This document shows, one piece after another, positions 35,060-46,825 of a stretch of 64,000 bases of DNA (position 1 is the stretch's first letter; each line of letters begins with the position of its first letter). The DNA is from Gnetum montanum. Lineage: Eukaryota > Streptophyta > Gnetopsida > Gnetales > Gnetaceae. Made by a program: the position numbers and the translations under genes. Below the pieces are notes generated by a model, which saw nothing but the letters and a program-made list of their open reading frames with translations, searched no databases and was not told the DNA's origin. The DNA lies in assembly GCA_015680685.1 (NCBI GenBank), contig MNCI01005610.1, positions 4,956-68,955 on the forward strand, written 5' to 3'.

Positions 35060-37404
35060 TCAAACATCAGGGGCAGGAGGATCATCCCCTTTAGACCCGC
35101 TGGCATCATGAGCCCCTACTCCACTGGTGCCAGCTTCTTGAACATCATCATCGCCTTGATCCTGAAAATGCAAAAGGAACAATCAACATAAGGATAAAAG
35201 AAAAAAAACTTTCAAGCATTATGTAGTGAACGAATTTCATAATAACAAAATGCTTACCATAGGAGATCCTCCTAAGTCGAATTCCAGTCAACGAAGGATT
35301 TCCTCTTCTAAGACACTGGTCCAATCGGTCCCATCAAGGGCTAAGTCAACATCTGCCAAGGCCTTCCCCTTGTCAACAACTGACCAAGTAGGATGCTTTA
35401 AAGCAAATTCACCCATAGACACCTCCCCAGAAGCCGTCGTGATTACCCTTGTAGGCAATTCCATTTCAACAGTTGTATTTTGAGCAAAGGTATCAAATGT
35501 AGAGCGCAGACCCAAACCTTCCACAAACATTTCAAGTTGATACTTTTCAATAGATACTTCCTTCAATGATTTCTTATAATGATGCTTCTGGTTCTTTTCA
35601 TCCTGACCCCATTTGCATACCTTGGAAGCGAAAGCCTTTCAATCTTGACACTTGAGGTTTAATAGATCCACCTGGGCCTTACGCTCTGCTAGTTTCCAGG
35701 TCAGTGACACGTGGCAATTGAGTAGGTTCCAGTATCTAGTATACGTGACCTCGGAAGTCTGCCAAGAGCGATCACCACTTAGTTTAGCAGAGGCAAACTC
35801 ATACCGAGCCTTGAGATCATCATGCTCAACCAACAACTCAGAAACTTCCTTCTCCTTTGCTTGGACTTGCAATCACAACTGTTCGATGGAACACCTATAA
35901 GTCCAAAGCGACTTGGCGTTGTGTACAAGACCTTCCGCCACTTCGTCATAAACTAGCCTTGGCACCTACTTGACTTCTGGGGATAGTGTGGGCAAACTCT
36001 CAATGTTAACCATCTTAGATGGATCCCACCTCAGTTTGGCACCTATGCGCATGAAAAGAACAGACGCTAAAACGATAAAAACGAGGTGTGAAACTTTAAA
36101 GCTGTAAAAAACTTGGAATATTTATACCTATCTCAGGGTGGGCTTCCTGAATGCGTTCAACAACCTCCTCAACGATACCAGCCACAAAATCCATTTTACT
36201 TGGCATCTCTATCCAAGTAAATGGTCCACGAGTACGAAACGGACTAACCTCTGCGGTCCTTTCAGGGGGGACCATTTTCATGGGCACGTCCAGCCGCATC
36301 GTTCTAGTTTCATTACCTTCATCTAGAAGCGATGAAAATATAAAAATAAAATATCATAGAACAACAACTCATAAAGCGACGCAATAAAATAAAAGAAAAC
36401 ATACCGTGTTCCTTGTCCCCTTCTGGGTTTGGAGGGTTGCCAAGGTCCAACCTTCCCTTGAGGAAGCTACTGAACATTTCATCAACACCACTCTAGTCAT
36501 TGACCAATTCAGTCTCTGTGGTGTCTTCCTGTAGCTCCTTTGTCCCTCCTACCTGATCTTTACTCACATCTTCCTCCTCAGTCATTAACTCCGTTGTAGC
36601 CTCCTCCTCTTCAATGATAGTCTCTAATTTCTGCCTCCTCACTTCTTGAGTCAAGTTTGAAGGCATCAATGGCATGTAAGTGGTCAAAATAAAAATTATG
36701 AATAAGACAAAAATGATAAAGTAATAAGTGTACTGAGTTTCCTTACCTCGGATAGGCATCTTAAACCATATGCGCTTCACTCGTGGCTCGTCCACATTCG
36801 AGGCCTCCTCGGTTGAACGTTCACACTTCGTCAGCTTCGACTTGGCCTTACCGATGGTCTCTTTGATGACCCGTTCTGCTCTCTTGGCGGTATAAGGCAC
36901 ATCGTCTGGTTCCAACCCCACACTGTCACGTGTGTGGATTGAGGTACCGGATGACCCCCCCTGTCGTGATAGATACAGATTCATCAATTCCCTCGGGCGC
37001 ATCTTGGGACTCAGCTATTTCAAACAAATGGTTGATCCATGGGCGGGATAATTGACCTCGATCCTGTAGAACATACTTATTGTCCGCACGAACCACTAGA
37101 AATTTGGCTAAGTGGCGAAGATAATCGGCAAAGAATGCAAAGGTAAAGTGGGACTGTGCCTCGACATTTGAGCGCAATCGCAAAGGCAAAGAATGCAAAG
37201 GCCCAACAACAAAAATTGGGCCCAGTTATAATGCATTCCGATTTTTAGGACAGTTCGCATAATATGCACAGCTTCAACACCAAGACTCCGTACCTGAGAA
37301 AGGGATTTAGGGAATACCCGTGCCCTAAACAGAGCATATAATTCATTAACTTCCTCAACCTTTGACTTCCCCTGCATATGCAATCCCTTAGCACCCTTGG
37401 AAGA
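35060..37404 (-). pseudogene. Spliced antisense gene of Tat-B, 5' end lost
   Basis: A minus-strand gene with at least four introns. Exons: 35060-35161 (stop TGA at 35060-35062), 35258-36042, 36128-36322, 36405-about 36640, and 36747 onward. Introns of 96, 85 and 82 bp have GT...AG ends (GTAAGC...TTTTCAG, GTATAA...GCATAG, GTATGT...TTCTAG), and the coding phase is kept across each (phases 0, 1, 1). A fourth intron starts GTAAGG at 36746 with its acceptor uncertain. The protein has an N-terminal part with LYALFRARVFPKSLSQ, a basic middle, a charged coiled-coil-like stretch (AKEKEVSELLVEHDDLKARY) and an acidic tail. About four stops, and frameshifts near 36965 (a six-C run) and 37190, disable it. 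Tat elements such as Grande have antisense ORFs; function is unknown. The 5' end is cut where the truncated LTR begins. Confidence 0.75.
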
Positions 37405-38216
37405 TACAAATACGCCCAGCATATACAGTGTATACGCCCTGCATGCCCAGCGTATACGCTCACCGTATATGCCCAGAGTCTACGCCCACCTGATACAGGG
37501 TATATGCCCAGCGTATATGCCCAACAGATGTAACATGTTGTACACTTGTAAATTTTATTCTTTCGCACTTGGTCAACACACCACGTGTCACCCAACCTGA
37601 GTCTAACGTCTAAACCTGTATAAAAATCCCATTTTTTTATTAGATGGGGGTTGGCAAGTTTGAGCAAACTAGAGAGAAAAACAGAGACACTAAGAACCAG
37701 AGTAGAGAACCTTGTACGTTGGACCTCAACCCTGTACATTGAGCATACAGCCTCTATGCTATGCCTATAGTTTGAACCAGCACTTAGTCATCCATGCATC
37801 CACCGGGCTATTCGTCCGCCTTGTGTGATAGCCACAACTGCGTTAGACCGGTGCATTGTAACTCTCACTCTACAATAATATTGCTGCATTTTCTTCCTAA
37901 AATCTGTTACAGTTTTCCATTTAATTGTTGCATGTTTGCTATTTACGCTTTGGTACGTTTACACTCCGTTTACATTAGTTACGCCGTTTACGCCTCATTT
38001 TATATCAGTTACGCTGTTTACATATAACCCAGTGTATAGCACTTCGGTGTACGTTCGGGGAAATCCTTGCCTGATTTGCATGCGGACCACTCAAGGTACT
38101 CTACCTTCATTAATTCTAGCTTGCCCTCAAGCGAAGGTAGGGTCTTCTATGTGTGTTCGGTGATCCCCCAGTTTCTGTTTCCTTCCAACCAAAGACTAAT
38201 GATTTTGGATGGTACA
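37405..38216 (+). mobile_element. Tat-B 3' LTR, 5'-truncated (about 812 bp)
   Basis: Matches the 5' LTR from about 28676 (AAATACGCCCAG) to its end TTTTGGATGGTACA. The first 470 bp and any polypurine tract are missing, replaced by the antisense gene. TATA is CCTGTATAAAAATCCC near 37614. Confidence 0.88.
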
Positions 38217-38221
38217 ATGGG
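38217..38221. repeat. Target-site duplication of Tat-B, right copy
   Basis: ATGGG. Removing one copy rejoins Tat-A gag in frame. Confidence 0.8.
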
Positions 38222-39363
38222 CATTTGGGTCTCCCTCTCCATTGTACTTGGTCAGTTGAGGTAACGAGACTCCTTTTGGCAAGGTTAAGGGTGGAACTGA
38301 GGGGTCAATCAGGTCATCTTAATAGAAATATAGTACTTTGACTTCCTCATTGTTCAAACTTTTAAGGCATTTTAATTCCTCTACCAAGGAGTGCATCATT
38401 TTTTGTGTCTGCCCATTCTTGGGCGGTAGGAAGACTAGCGGTTTGGGTTAATGGTAATTGATAATGACTCGATTGTGGCATCATTTGTAGAAAAAGAGGT
38501 TGTTGGACTATTGTTTGTTGTGGCGGGACAGCATTCAAGGCTGAGATTATGAGATGTTGTACACTATAATGAGTAGATGGATTTTGCTAAACAGTTGGTG
38601 GGACCCACTGCCCAGTCATAGGTTGTGAAGTGATCGTTGGTGTTTGTTGGATTTGCACTTGAGGTACATAATGGGTGGACATGGAAGTAGGTATGACTGA
38701 TGGTATTATAATCACTTGAGGTCGAGAAGTCATTCATGCATTAGTCTGTTGGGAGTGTGTTTGCAATGGTATGACAAAAGTAGATGCATTAGTTTGAACG
38801 TTGGACTTGGAGAAGATGGGGATGGGAATGGCTACTTCCCGTAAGGAATTTGGTGGTGGAAATATTTTTTCTTCCAGGAACGGTTGAAATTGTGGGTTTG
38901 TATGGGCATGGGGGCTAACGATATGGTATGATTCTTCATGTTCAGATTGGGCTGCAAAGTCATCTTCTTCATCTTGAGGCTCTATGGGAGATAGCTGTAA
39001 GGCTTGACTTCTAGCCATGAGAAGTTGAGATATGAGTCTATGATGGTGTTCAGAGAGTGGGATTATGTCAAATGCTGAAGGGATGAACTCATGACCTCCC
39101 TTGTGGATAATTTCATAATTTTGTTTTGCTTTCCTTTCCGTACGGTCGATAGGTAGGTTGGCTTGGATTTTGACACATATGAAGTTGTATTGTTTGGGTG
39201 TAAGAGTGGCATAGGTAGGGTCTTTACCCTATATCCTAAGTGACTGGCATGTAGGGCCTTGAGGGTTTACCTATTCAATGACAGTTATGGATTCTGTAGC
39301 AGTCATAGGGTTCAAAGTTTCAGCAATTGGTAGTGTTACTGGCTTGATTTGGGAGGATTCCAT
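38222..39363 (-). pseudogene. gag: Tat-A gag, N-terminal part
   Basis: Begins MESSQIKPVTLPIAETLNP at 39363, about 230 bases inside the 5' LTR. It includes KQNYEIIHKGGHEFIPSAFD (Tat-B: RQYEIFYRGGQEFIPSPYD), a long Gln/Pro-rich stretch, and LPQLTKYNGEGDPNAH at the junction with Tat-B. A few stops are present. The start is the first ATG in the conserved frame. Confidence 0.85.
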
Positions 39364-39570
39364 GATGAACGTGAGTAGACTAGGCTATATGAATGGAGTT
39401 GGATTGCAAGTAGTTACAGTGTGACCATGACACAAACACTACGTGATCAAACTAATCAAACCAGACCAACAAGGTAAGCTTAGCATGACCAACAGGGACA
39501 GGAGACTCATAGGGTAAGATAAAAAAGTTTTGACAAGTAGTGACATTTTAACTAACAACAAGTGAGTAGG

Positions 39571-39588
39571 CCCTCCTTCTAGCGTTAA
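39571..39588 (-). promoter_or_regulatory. Tat-A primer binding site (candidate)
   Basis: On the minus strand TTAACGCTAGAAGGAGGG follows the LTR end TTAGTACA by about four bases. It is shared with Tat-B at 29469-29485, which reads TGGCACTAGAAGGAGGG. Confidence 0.6.
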
Positions 39589-39592
39589 AAAC

Positions 39593-41166
39593 TGTACTAA
39601 CCTAAATCATCAGTGTAAGGCTAGAAGGGAAACAGACACCAAGAGATTTTTGGGTAGCCACAGCTGATGCTACCTTCACCCAAGGGCAAGATGGAAAAGT
39701 AAACGAAGGCAGAGTGCCTTGGATGGTCTACACGCAAATCAACCAAGGACTTCCTCGAGCGTAAGCTATGGCTAGTGCTTGGGTTATCGTAAACAATGTC
39801 TTAAAATGTGTAAATGTGATAAAATATAAACATGAGCCATAAGACGTAAGAACGTGAGGTGTAAATAAAACATAAACTATAAACTGAATGTAAGTAGAAA
39901 TATAAATAGAACGTAAAATAAAAAATGGAAATAATGTTTGGTTGGCAAAATGGAAATGATGTATTACTTAGAAAAGATGTGCACTGGTCAAAGCGTAGCT
40001 GCATGTAGATGGCAGGTCAAATGCCTAGCCCTAGGGTGATGTAACATGATGATGAGATGATGTGATGATGAAGATGAGAAGTGCTTGGATGCCAATAGTC
40101 AGGTGCACCGAGTGCCCAAGGATTGCAGGTTTTGTCCTCTCTCAAAATTGTCAATCTCTCCAATTTTTTGCCTCCCTGTTTATGTGAATTGATAGGGTAT
40201 TTATAAGGTTGGGCTAGGCTTTGGCATGAAATTCAAGAATGGAATCAATGGCTGGGAGATGAGAGGAAAGCAGATCTAGTGACATGTGTCCAATGGATAG
40301 TTGTGCTTGGGTTGGATGCGTGTTGGCAAGAGTTGGATTTGTGTCGAATAGTTGTGCACGAGTTGGATGTGTGTTGGCAAGCTACATTCTTGACCAAGTA
40401 CATTGCATCTTACAATTTGTGGGTTATTCAAGCCCATGAAAGTACATTTAATTTAGATCGTGGGGGCCTAACATGCCCACAAATGGGATTTACAATGAAA
40501 TGTACAACAAGAGAAATTTGACTGCCCAACGTGACTTGCAGTGTGGCTTGCAGTGTGACCTCAAAAACATGCAATTTTGAGCTAAAATCTGGAATTTCTG
40601 AAGGAAGGGACCCATAGTTATCAATAGTGGACCCTGAGAATGACTTGCACCCTTGAAATCAAGTCATTTTGGCTCAGTTTTGGGGCTCTAAAAGTTGGTG
40701 ACGCTGATCCTTACGCTATGCAGCATCTGAAAAAGTAACCCCAACATCACCAAGTCAAAATGGCACATTTGACGCCCAAATCTTGATTTTTTGGAGGCTA
40801 GGAGCTACTAGGGACCTTAGTGAAGGTCATTGGAGGGCCTTGTGCTCGATTTCAGCCTGTTTTAACTTAGGTTTGGGGCTCCAAAAGTTGGTGACACTGA
40901 TCCTTATGCTGTGTAGCGTCTGAAAAAGTAACCAAAGTGTACTTAGCCAAAACCAAATATTTTGAACCTAAAAATTTTGATTCTGGATGTTGGAAGTTGG
41001 TGCAATCACCTGTGGGCCCTAGGGGGACCTTGCCTATTGAATCATGGGCCATCAGGGGCTGTTTCGGAGGCCTCCAAGTTTGGTCACGCTGTACTCATGT
41101 TGGGCAGCAGCATGACTTAGCTTGATTCTTGTCTAAACGTGCTAGGCCAAAATTAGTGGTGTTTCA
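39593..41166 (-). mobile_element. Tat-A 5' LTR (1574 bp)
   Basis: Minus-strand ends are TGAAACACCACTAATTTTGG (41166) and GGTTAGTACA (39593). Two 193-bp units lie at 40713 and 40906. TATA is CCTTATAAATACC near 40200. Confidence 0.92.
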
Positions 41167-41171
41167 CCCTT
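41167..41171. repeat. Target-site duplication of Tat-A, right copy
   Basis: CCCTT, identical to 18112-18116. Confidence 0.92.
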
Positions 41172-41960
41172 CATACCATCCGAACCCAAGTGCTTATTAT
41201 GTTTAGCATCCTATTTCCCCAACTATGTCAACACCCTCTATTTCACCACATCATTATCATTCTCCTAAGTACTATCAACCCATGTCATCTCCACCAAGAT
41301 CACCACCTCATGTTCCTTGCACTTCTCCTTGCCCTTAATATTCTCATCATTCAGCTCCTTCTACATCACCACTAGTTGTGCTAAAAGGTTTTGCAACATA
41401 GCACCAACCCACAAATGTTACTTGTGCTGCTACTATCAATAGTAGTGCAAGTCCTCCACAATGTCAAAAGCATCCTGTCTTTAGGCATGACCATAGAAAG
41501 AGACAACACGATTCTGAAACCACTACATCCACCAACTCAGCACAAGTCCAACATTGTGATGCATCTTCTCCCTTGAACTCAACACCTCCTGTTACCTTAT
41601 CAAAGCCACCAATCAACACTCCAACAACCATGTAGCCCAATGAATATAACCACATAGGAAGACATATTGATCCTTGCATACCATCTTACGGTCATGGGTG
41701 CCATAGTGGATTAGCTCCTTATCACACAACTACATCTTATAATCTACCCCACTATGCCCACTTTAATCTAGTGTGTAAACCCTAATTTAGGTACATTCCT
41801 ACCACCACACCAAGATACACCTAGTGGTTTAGATATGACTAGACCCCAATATTTCCAACATGCATGGATCCAAACTTTCCATTTATTAATTCTCACCATG
41901 ATCAAAGGCTTAGTCATGGGAGATACCCCCATTTTAATAAGCAAAATTAGTAAATGTTTT
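41172..41960 (+). pseudogene. gag: Athila-A gag, C-terminal proline-rich part
   Basis: Continues gag after Tat-A. The text is rich in Ser, Pro, His and Tyr (for example SPPRSPPHVPCTSPCP near 41290) and resembles the corresponding Athila-E region at 52850-53040. It fades after 41950, where the protease and pol would start but are absent. Several stops. Confidence 0.65.
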
Positions 41961-43844
41961 TCCTTTCCTTTGGTTTTATAATTTTTGTTTTTCAATTATT
42001 TGTTTTCTAATTTCTTATTTTTTTAATTTTTCATTTTATTTTTTTATTTTTGAGAGTAATCTCATCAGTGAATAAAATACTCATGTGACTTGTTGGTTGA
42101 GGTGTTCTTCTATGCTATCAAGTCTCAAGTGACTAGTTATTTGGACAGTAAGCCCACAACATCTACCCACCCATTCTATTAATAAGAGGTTCTACTTTAG
42201 GTATGATGATATTCTTGTCATCATTAAATCTTAAAGTAATTTTGTGCTCATTATGCCCAAAGTGAAAAAGGATGGACTAAGAGGGAATGACTAGGGTGTG
42301 ATATCAAGGGGACTTGTGGATTCTATTTGGTGACATTTTTCAGTGCTATCATGTAGCCTGGATGTACTAAGATCCTTGTAGATCTAATGAAAAATGGAAG
42401 TAAGAGTAATAAAGGCACTCAATAAAGAAACTCAATGTTGTTCTGGGGGTCCCATTGGAAAGACATGCATTCATGCGTGAAGGTTGGTGACTTCTCTAGT
42501 TCACTGTTGGAAAGGACAAAGTGCCAAAGCAACTAGAAGAAGAAAAGAAATAAAAAGAAAAGAAAACATCAAAGAAAAGATGAAAGAAGAATGTGCTGCA
42601 AAGAAATACCAAATCACTCCTCCCTTGGAAAAAATGCCAAGTGATCGTACGCCTTGGTATCATGGTGCTCTTATGGTTTTCCATCATTGGATAAAATAAT
42701 GTGATGTCACTGATTAGAGGCATGGCCTTGGTCTTGATCTTGGAGTAATGGGATAATGACACATTAATCATGCCCTACATTTAGGTTTCATTGTGCCCAG
42801 GGTTAGTTACCTCATGTCCTAATCTCTGCAATCCCTTCTACAATTCATCTTATCTTGCTATTCATGTATTTTTGACTTGTGTCTTGTGTAGCATAGAATT
42901 CATACCTCATCATGGTGGTATCTACATGTGTGTGTTTTGTGGAACTGGTGTGGATTGCATTTCACCCTTTTAGTGCCTACAAACATTTTTAGGTGTGGTT
43001 ACATAAGGGCATGATCAATAGGAACTTGCTTTGGGAAGGACCTACTTGCGTAACTTTTGTAATTTTCACTCATTGCACATCATCATCAACTCATCTTATA
43101 CCCTCTGAGTACTGCATTGTTAAAGTTATCCTTTCCTTTATCATCATTTTAATTCAAACATCCCTATGCACCACTACTTGTTCTTTTTCCTCACCCTATT
43201 CATGAACTTCATTGTAAAATTCCACTTCATTACACTTCTGGTGCCTTTCGGTCTCATCAATGTTACCCTAGATGTTTTGAATTAACCTTAAATCCTTCAT
43301 TTTTAACCTTGGAAATTCAAAAATTATCAATTTTGTCAAGTACCCTATTTCAGAAGAGACAATATCAACATCATTTTTCACTATTCAAACATCACTATTC
43401 ATTTTCTTCCACAAATTTTCTAGGTTGCACACCTATCATTCAAACATCAATAACTTACTCATTAACACTCCAATTCTCATTCTAATCGAACTTGCTTAAA
43501 CTTAGAGTGTTTAACTTGGTCATGGGGGAAGGGTACACTTTAAATTGCATGTAGTTTTTTCAAAATTCATAATTTTCCAAAGGATATTATCAATGGTAAG
43601 TGACCCTAAAAATACTAAAAATGTTTGCCAAATTAATTTTATTTCTTTAACCAAACCATAAAATTATTTTTTGGAGTCATCTAATCAAAATTGGATCCAA
43701 TGTCAAACTATTAGGGAAATTTTCATGAAAATCTCTAACTCTGAACCACACCAAGTAAGAAGTGAATCTATTATGGGCAAGGAGTAAGGTATTAATCTAA
43801 TTTTGTAAATAGCTTTACTAATAATTGGTCTCGTGTGATTGCAA
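41961..43844 (+). other. Athila-A non-coding spacer, pol missing
   Basis: A T-rich run at 41960-42050, an A/G-rich run at 42530-42600 and scattered AT-rich text resemble the pol-ORF3 spacer of Athila-E (56900-58300). No RT, RNase H or integrase motif is seen in any frame, so the gag-pol junction seems to have been joined to the spacer by deletion. Confidence 0.6.
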
Positions 43845-46639
43845 ATGGCCCCTAAAAGAGGACAACAAGGAGGACCCTCTCAGGGTGCAACTAAATAGCC
43901 AAGAAGAGGCAAAAGCCAAGCACTTATCGAAGAACATGCAAAGAAAGAGGCACAATCATTCACCATTCATCAGAAACCTCCTGTTATTGCGCAATCAGGG
44001 CATGCCAAAGGTGGAGATGGTGGGGCACCTGAATAGGGACAACATCTCATGTTATCTTTGAAATGTGTTCAGGCATTTCGTGAAAGGTCCACATCAGTAA
44101 CTATGATTTTGAAACTCAATTTGGACCTTTCACTAAATTTTCCCCTAAGGTAGTTAGAGACCAACTTAAATGGTCTCCACTATGGCCTATTCTCTCTAGG
44201 AGCAATGATTGGTACCTAGGGAAGACGTACCAATTTTGACATAATAAGGAAGAAGGCACCACCATTGATATTGGTGGGATTTCTATTGATTTCTCTACCA
44301 AGGCCATTTCAGAAGTGTTGAATCTTCTGAATACAGGGCCCAAGGTTGCTCACCTGTCCACTCGCTTTGATGCGAATGTATGCAAAATATGGTTAAAAAG
44401 GATGTACAACAAGGAGGATAAAGCATATGGAGAGCTCACACTTCAAGAGAGGATCTACTTCAAAATTGGCACATATCACATTTTCCCAACAAAAGGATTG
44501 AACAGAATATCGACCTATGTGGCTAGAGGAAGTGCCATCTTGATGGGCAAGGTTGATGTGAACCTACCCCATCTATATCTCACAAAAATTTTAAGGTGAT
44601 TTGAACGTAACACAGGGAAGTTTTCATTGCCTTTTCCCTACCTAATTAAGAAGCTACGTCGATGTGCTAGAATTTTGGGGTACACTAATGATGTCCCTAG
44701 AAAGGCTCAAAATGCCTCATTTGCTGAATTATTGAAGCCACTAGCCGTAAGGAAAAGTGCTGGTAAGACACTGGAGCCTAAGTAAGAGCTAATAGTGGGG
44801 CCCATTGCACCTAAAAATACAGGGCCTAGCCAACTTCTAGATACAAGGCCCAGTTAACAATAGGAAGCAGGGCCTAGCACACAACCTATAGGCTAGCAAG
44901 ACCAATTGCCACCACTGTTGCATTACTATCAATCATCAATGAGCCATCTTAGGGCCATCACTGAATTAGTTAGTTGGGGAAGCCATGATGAAGCAAATCT
45001 CTTCAGGGTCATTGATGATGTCATACAATCCACAATCTTAGTTGATCACACATAGGGCAAGGTGTCCATCCAAACAGGAGGGGAATAACACTGGTCACAA
45101 AAAATCTCTGGAAATGCTGAATCTTTTCAAGTGCAATTAGGAACTGGTGAAGGTGCCACAGTAGTGGTCATGTAGCACCAAGATGTAGTGAGAGTAGTAG
45201 AAGTGGTCATAGACCACATCAAAGAATCATTTAATGTCCCTATTATGCTACCAATAGATTTTACAGGAGCATGTGATGCTCAAAGCTTGGGTGGTCCCTC
45301 AATGACTCCTGCAGATCATGAGGATGTTCTAGATTGATTATTGCAAATAGGATAAGTGATGACGTCCTTATTTGACATCCTTCAAGATGTCACAACAACA
45401 CAGTTAGATCTCATCTCTACAAAAGGAAAGCTAATCATGGTAGAGGTCAGGGCTGAACATGCAGAGGAGGAGTTAAAAAGATTCCAAGAAAAGCTTGTCA
45501 CCCTGCAAGCTGCACAGTAGGATCCATCCCAATTCATCATTGCAGACTAACTAGAATCTTTTTGAATAGAGCAGCTAACTAAATTATTGAAAAAGAATTA
45601 AAAAATTGCAGAGGAAAAAGAGAAGGCTGATTGGGATGCTTCCAAGGCACAAGCTCAAACGTATGCACATGCCAAAGCACTCAAGGCCTCACAAGAAAAA
45701 AAATAAACACCTTGCCATCGAAAATCTCTGGTTGACCATAGTAGAAAAACAAAAGAATGTTCTTAAGGAAAATTTTCAGCAATTGCAAGAACAATTAATA
45801 AGGGTCAACCAAGATATGAATCACTTGGTCAGAGAGAATAGAACACTCTCAATGGAGGAGGTACGCATGTTTTGCCAATAGATGACAATTGAAATAAGTG
45901 CATGGTAGAATGAGTCCAAGCAACTTGAGAAGCTCAAGGAGCATTGCAAAGATCAGGTAGGGATGTACAAATAGGTGATTGAAAAAGAAATCAATATGGC
46001 CAAATCCCATATTAACACTCTTAGTGCCCAGAACACTGATTGGTGGGCCATATTGGATACGTATGCCTTCATCCACCAAACAAAATTGAAAAGTTAGGAC
46101 TTACAAATACAATATCTCATGGAGTACATGGAGTTGGCAAACGTAGGTTTGCCAACTTAGCCATGTTGATAGTAGGATTCTCAAGAATAGAATTGGAGAA
46201 GTTGGTAGCAACCACCTATGCTAAATATGAAATAGAATATGTTGAACACAAGAAGACATTGCAAAGAGTAGAAGTAGCAAATTTTGAATTAGAGGTGGTT
46301 AAGACCATCTACCAAGAATAGAAGGATGTCATAGTGTATTTGGCTAAATGGCTCATAGACTACCAAAAATGCAAGGACAAAGCCAGAGCCTATGAAGAGG
46401 AACAACAGTTGTTTGTGGCTTGGTATGTCAAGGCTAATCAAATGTTCCCACAATTGCCATGCCCATGGGAGGTGCTGACTCCATCAAACATTGGAGCATC
46501 AACATGGATGGCATAAGATCCCCAGACCGAAGAAGAAAAGCTCCAAGTGATCCTTCAGAGACATACATTTCCAAATCCTAGAGCACAAGATAAGGGGAAG
46601 AGACCCATGGAAGAGACACCACTGCTAGGAACCACATGA
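43845..46639 (+). pseudogene. Athila-A ORF3, extra ORF before the 3' LTR
   Basis: Starts MAPKRGQQGGPSQG at 43845 and ends near LLGTT (TGA 46637-46639). The N-terminal half (44140-44700) has a globular domain with NDWYLGKTYQF, TRFDANVCKIWLKR and RIYFKIGTYHIFPTKG. The C-terminal half (45400-46400) is Glu/Lys/Gln-rich and likely coiled coil, ending in FVAWYVKANQMFPQLPCPWE. Athila-E has the counterpart FIAWFVNMKELFLKMPYPYD. Athila elements are known to carry an extra, sometimes env-like, ORF here; the N-terminal domain may belong to the putative plant transposon protein class, untested. No clear membrane segment or signal peptide was seen. Many TAG stops break the frame. Confidence 0.75.
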
Positions 46640-46810
46640 GTTCCAACAAATTTTTTCTTTTGTAATGTTGTGTCTATGTCCTAATTTTATTTGGTTCAAT
46701 CCCACACTACAACATAAGTAATTCTTAGTTAGTTAATAATCTCATACCTATCCATTGTGTAATCAATTGAACTCATTCTCATTTTGTCTAGCTCAAGGAC
46801 AAGTTGTTAT

Positions 46811-46825
46811 TCAGTCGTGGGGGTA
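46811..46825 (+). promoter_or_regulatory. Athila-A polypurine tract
   Basis: TCAGTCGTGGGGGTA ends directly at the 3' LTR. The equivalent in Athila-E is TTAGTTATAGGGGTA (61979-61993). Confidence 0.75.

Larger units (their letters stand above)
28206..38216 (+). mobile_element. Tat-B, pol-less Tat element with an antisense gene
   Basis: Order on the plus strand: 5' LTR, primer site, 5' tandem repeats, gag-pro in one frame (30281-34405), spacer array, spliced antisense gene (35060-37404, minus), 5'-truncated 3' LTR. No RT, RNase H or integrase text is present, so it would depend on a relative. It sits in a DPNAH|LVTF codon context of Tat-A gag. A hand-sampled LTR stretch is about 93% identical, which agrees with it being the youngest layer. 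Confidence 0.9.
18117..41166 (-). mobile_element. Tat-A, full span including nested Tat-B
   Basis: Minus-strand Tat-lineage Ty3/gypsy element, flanked by a perfect CCCTT duplication in Athila-A gag. Order on the minus strand: 5' LTR (41166-39593), primer site, gag (39363 onward, split by Tat-B), protease, spacer array, pol with two RNase H domains, second array with an assembly gap, PPT hairpin, 3' LTR (19660-18117). About 13 kb remain once Tat-B is removed. Hand-sampled LTR stretches are about 92% identical. It is the most complete Tat copy here but carries stops in pol. Confidence 0.93.
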
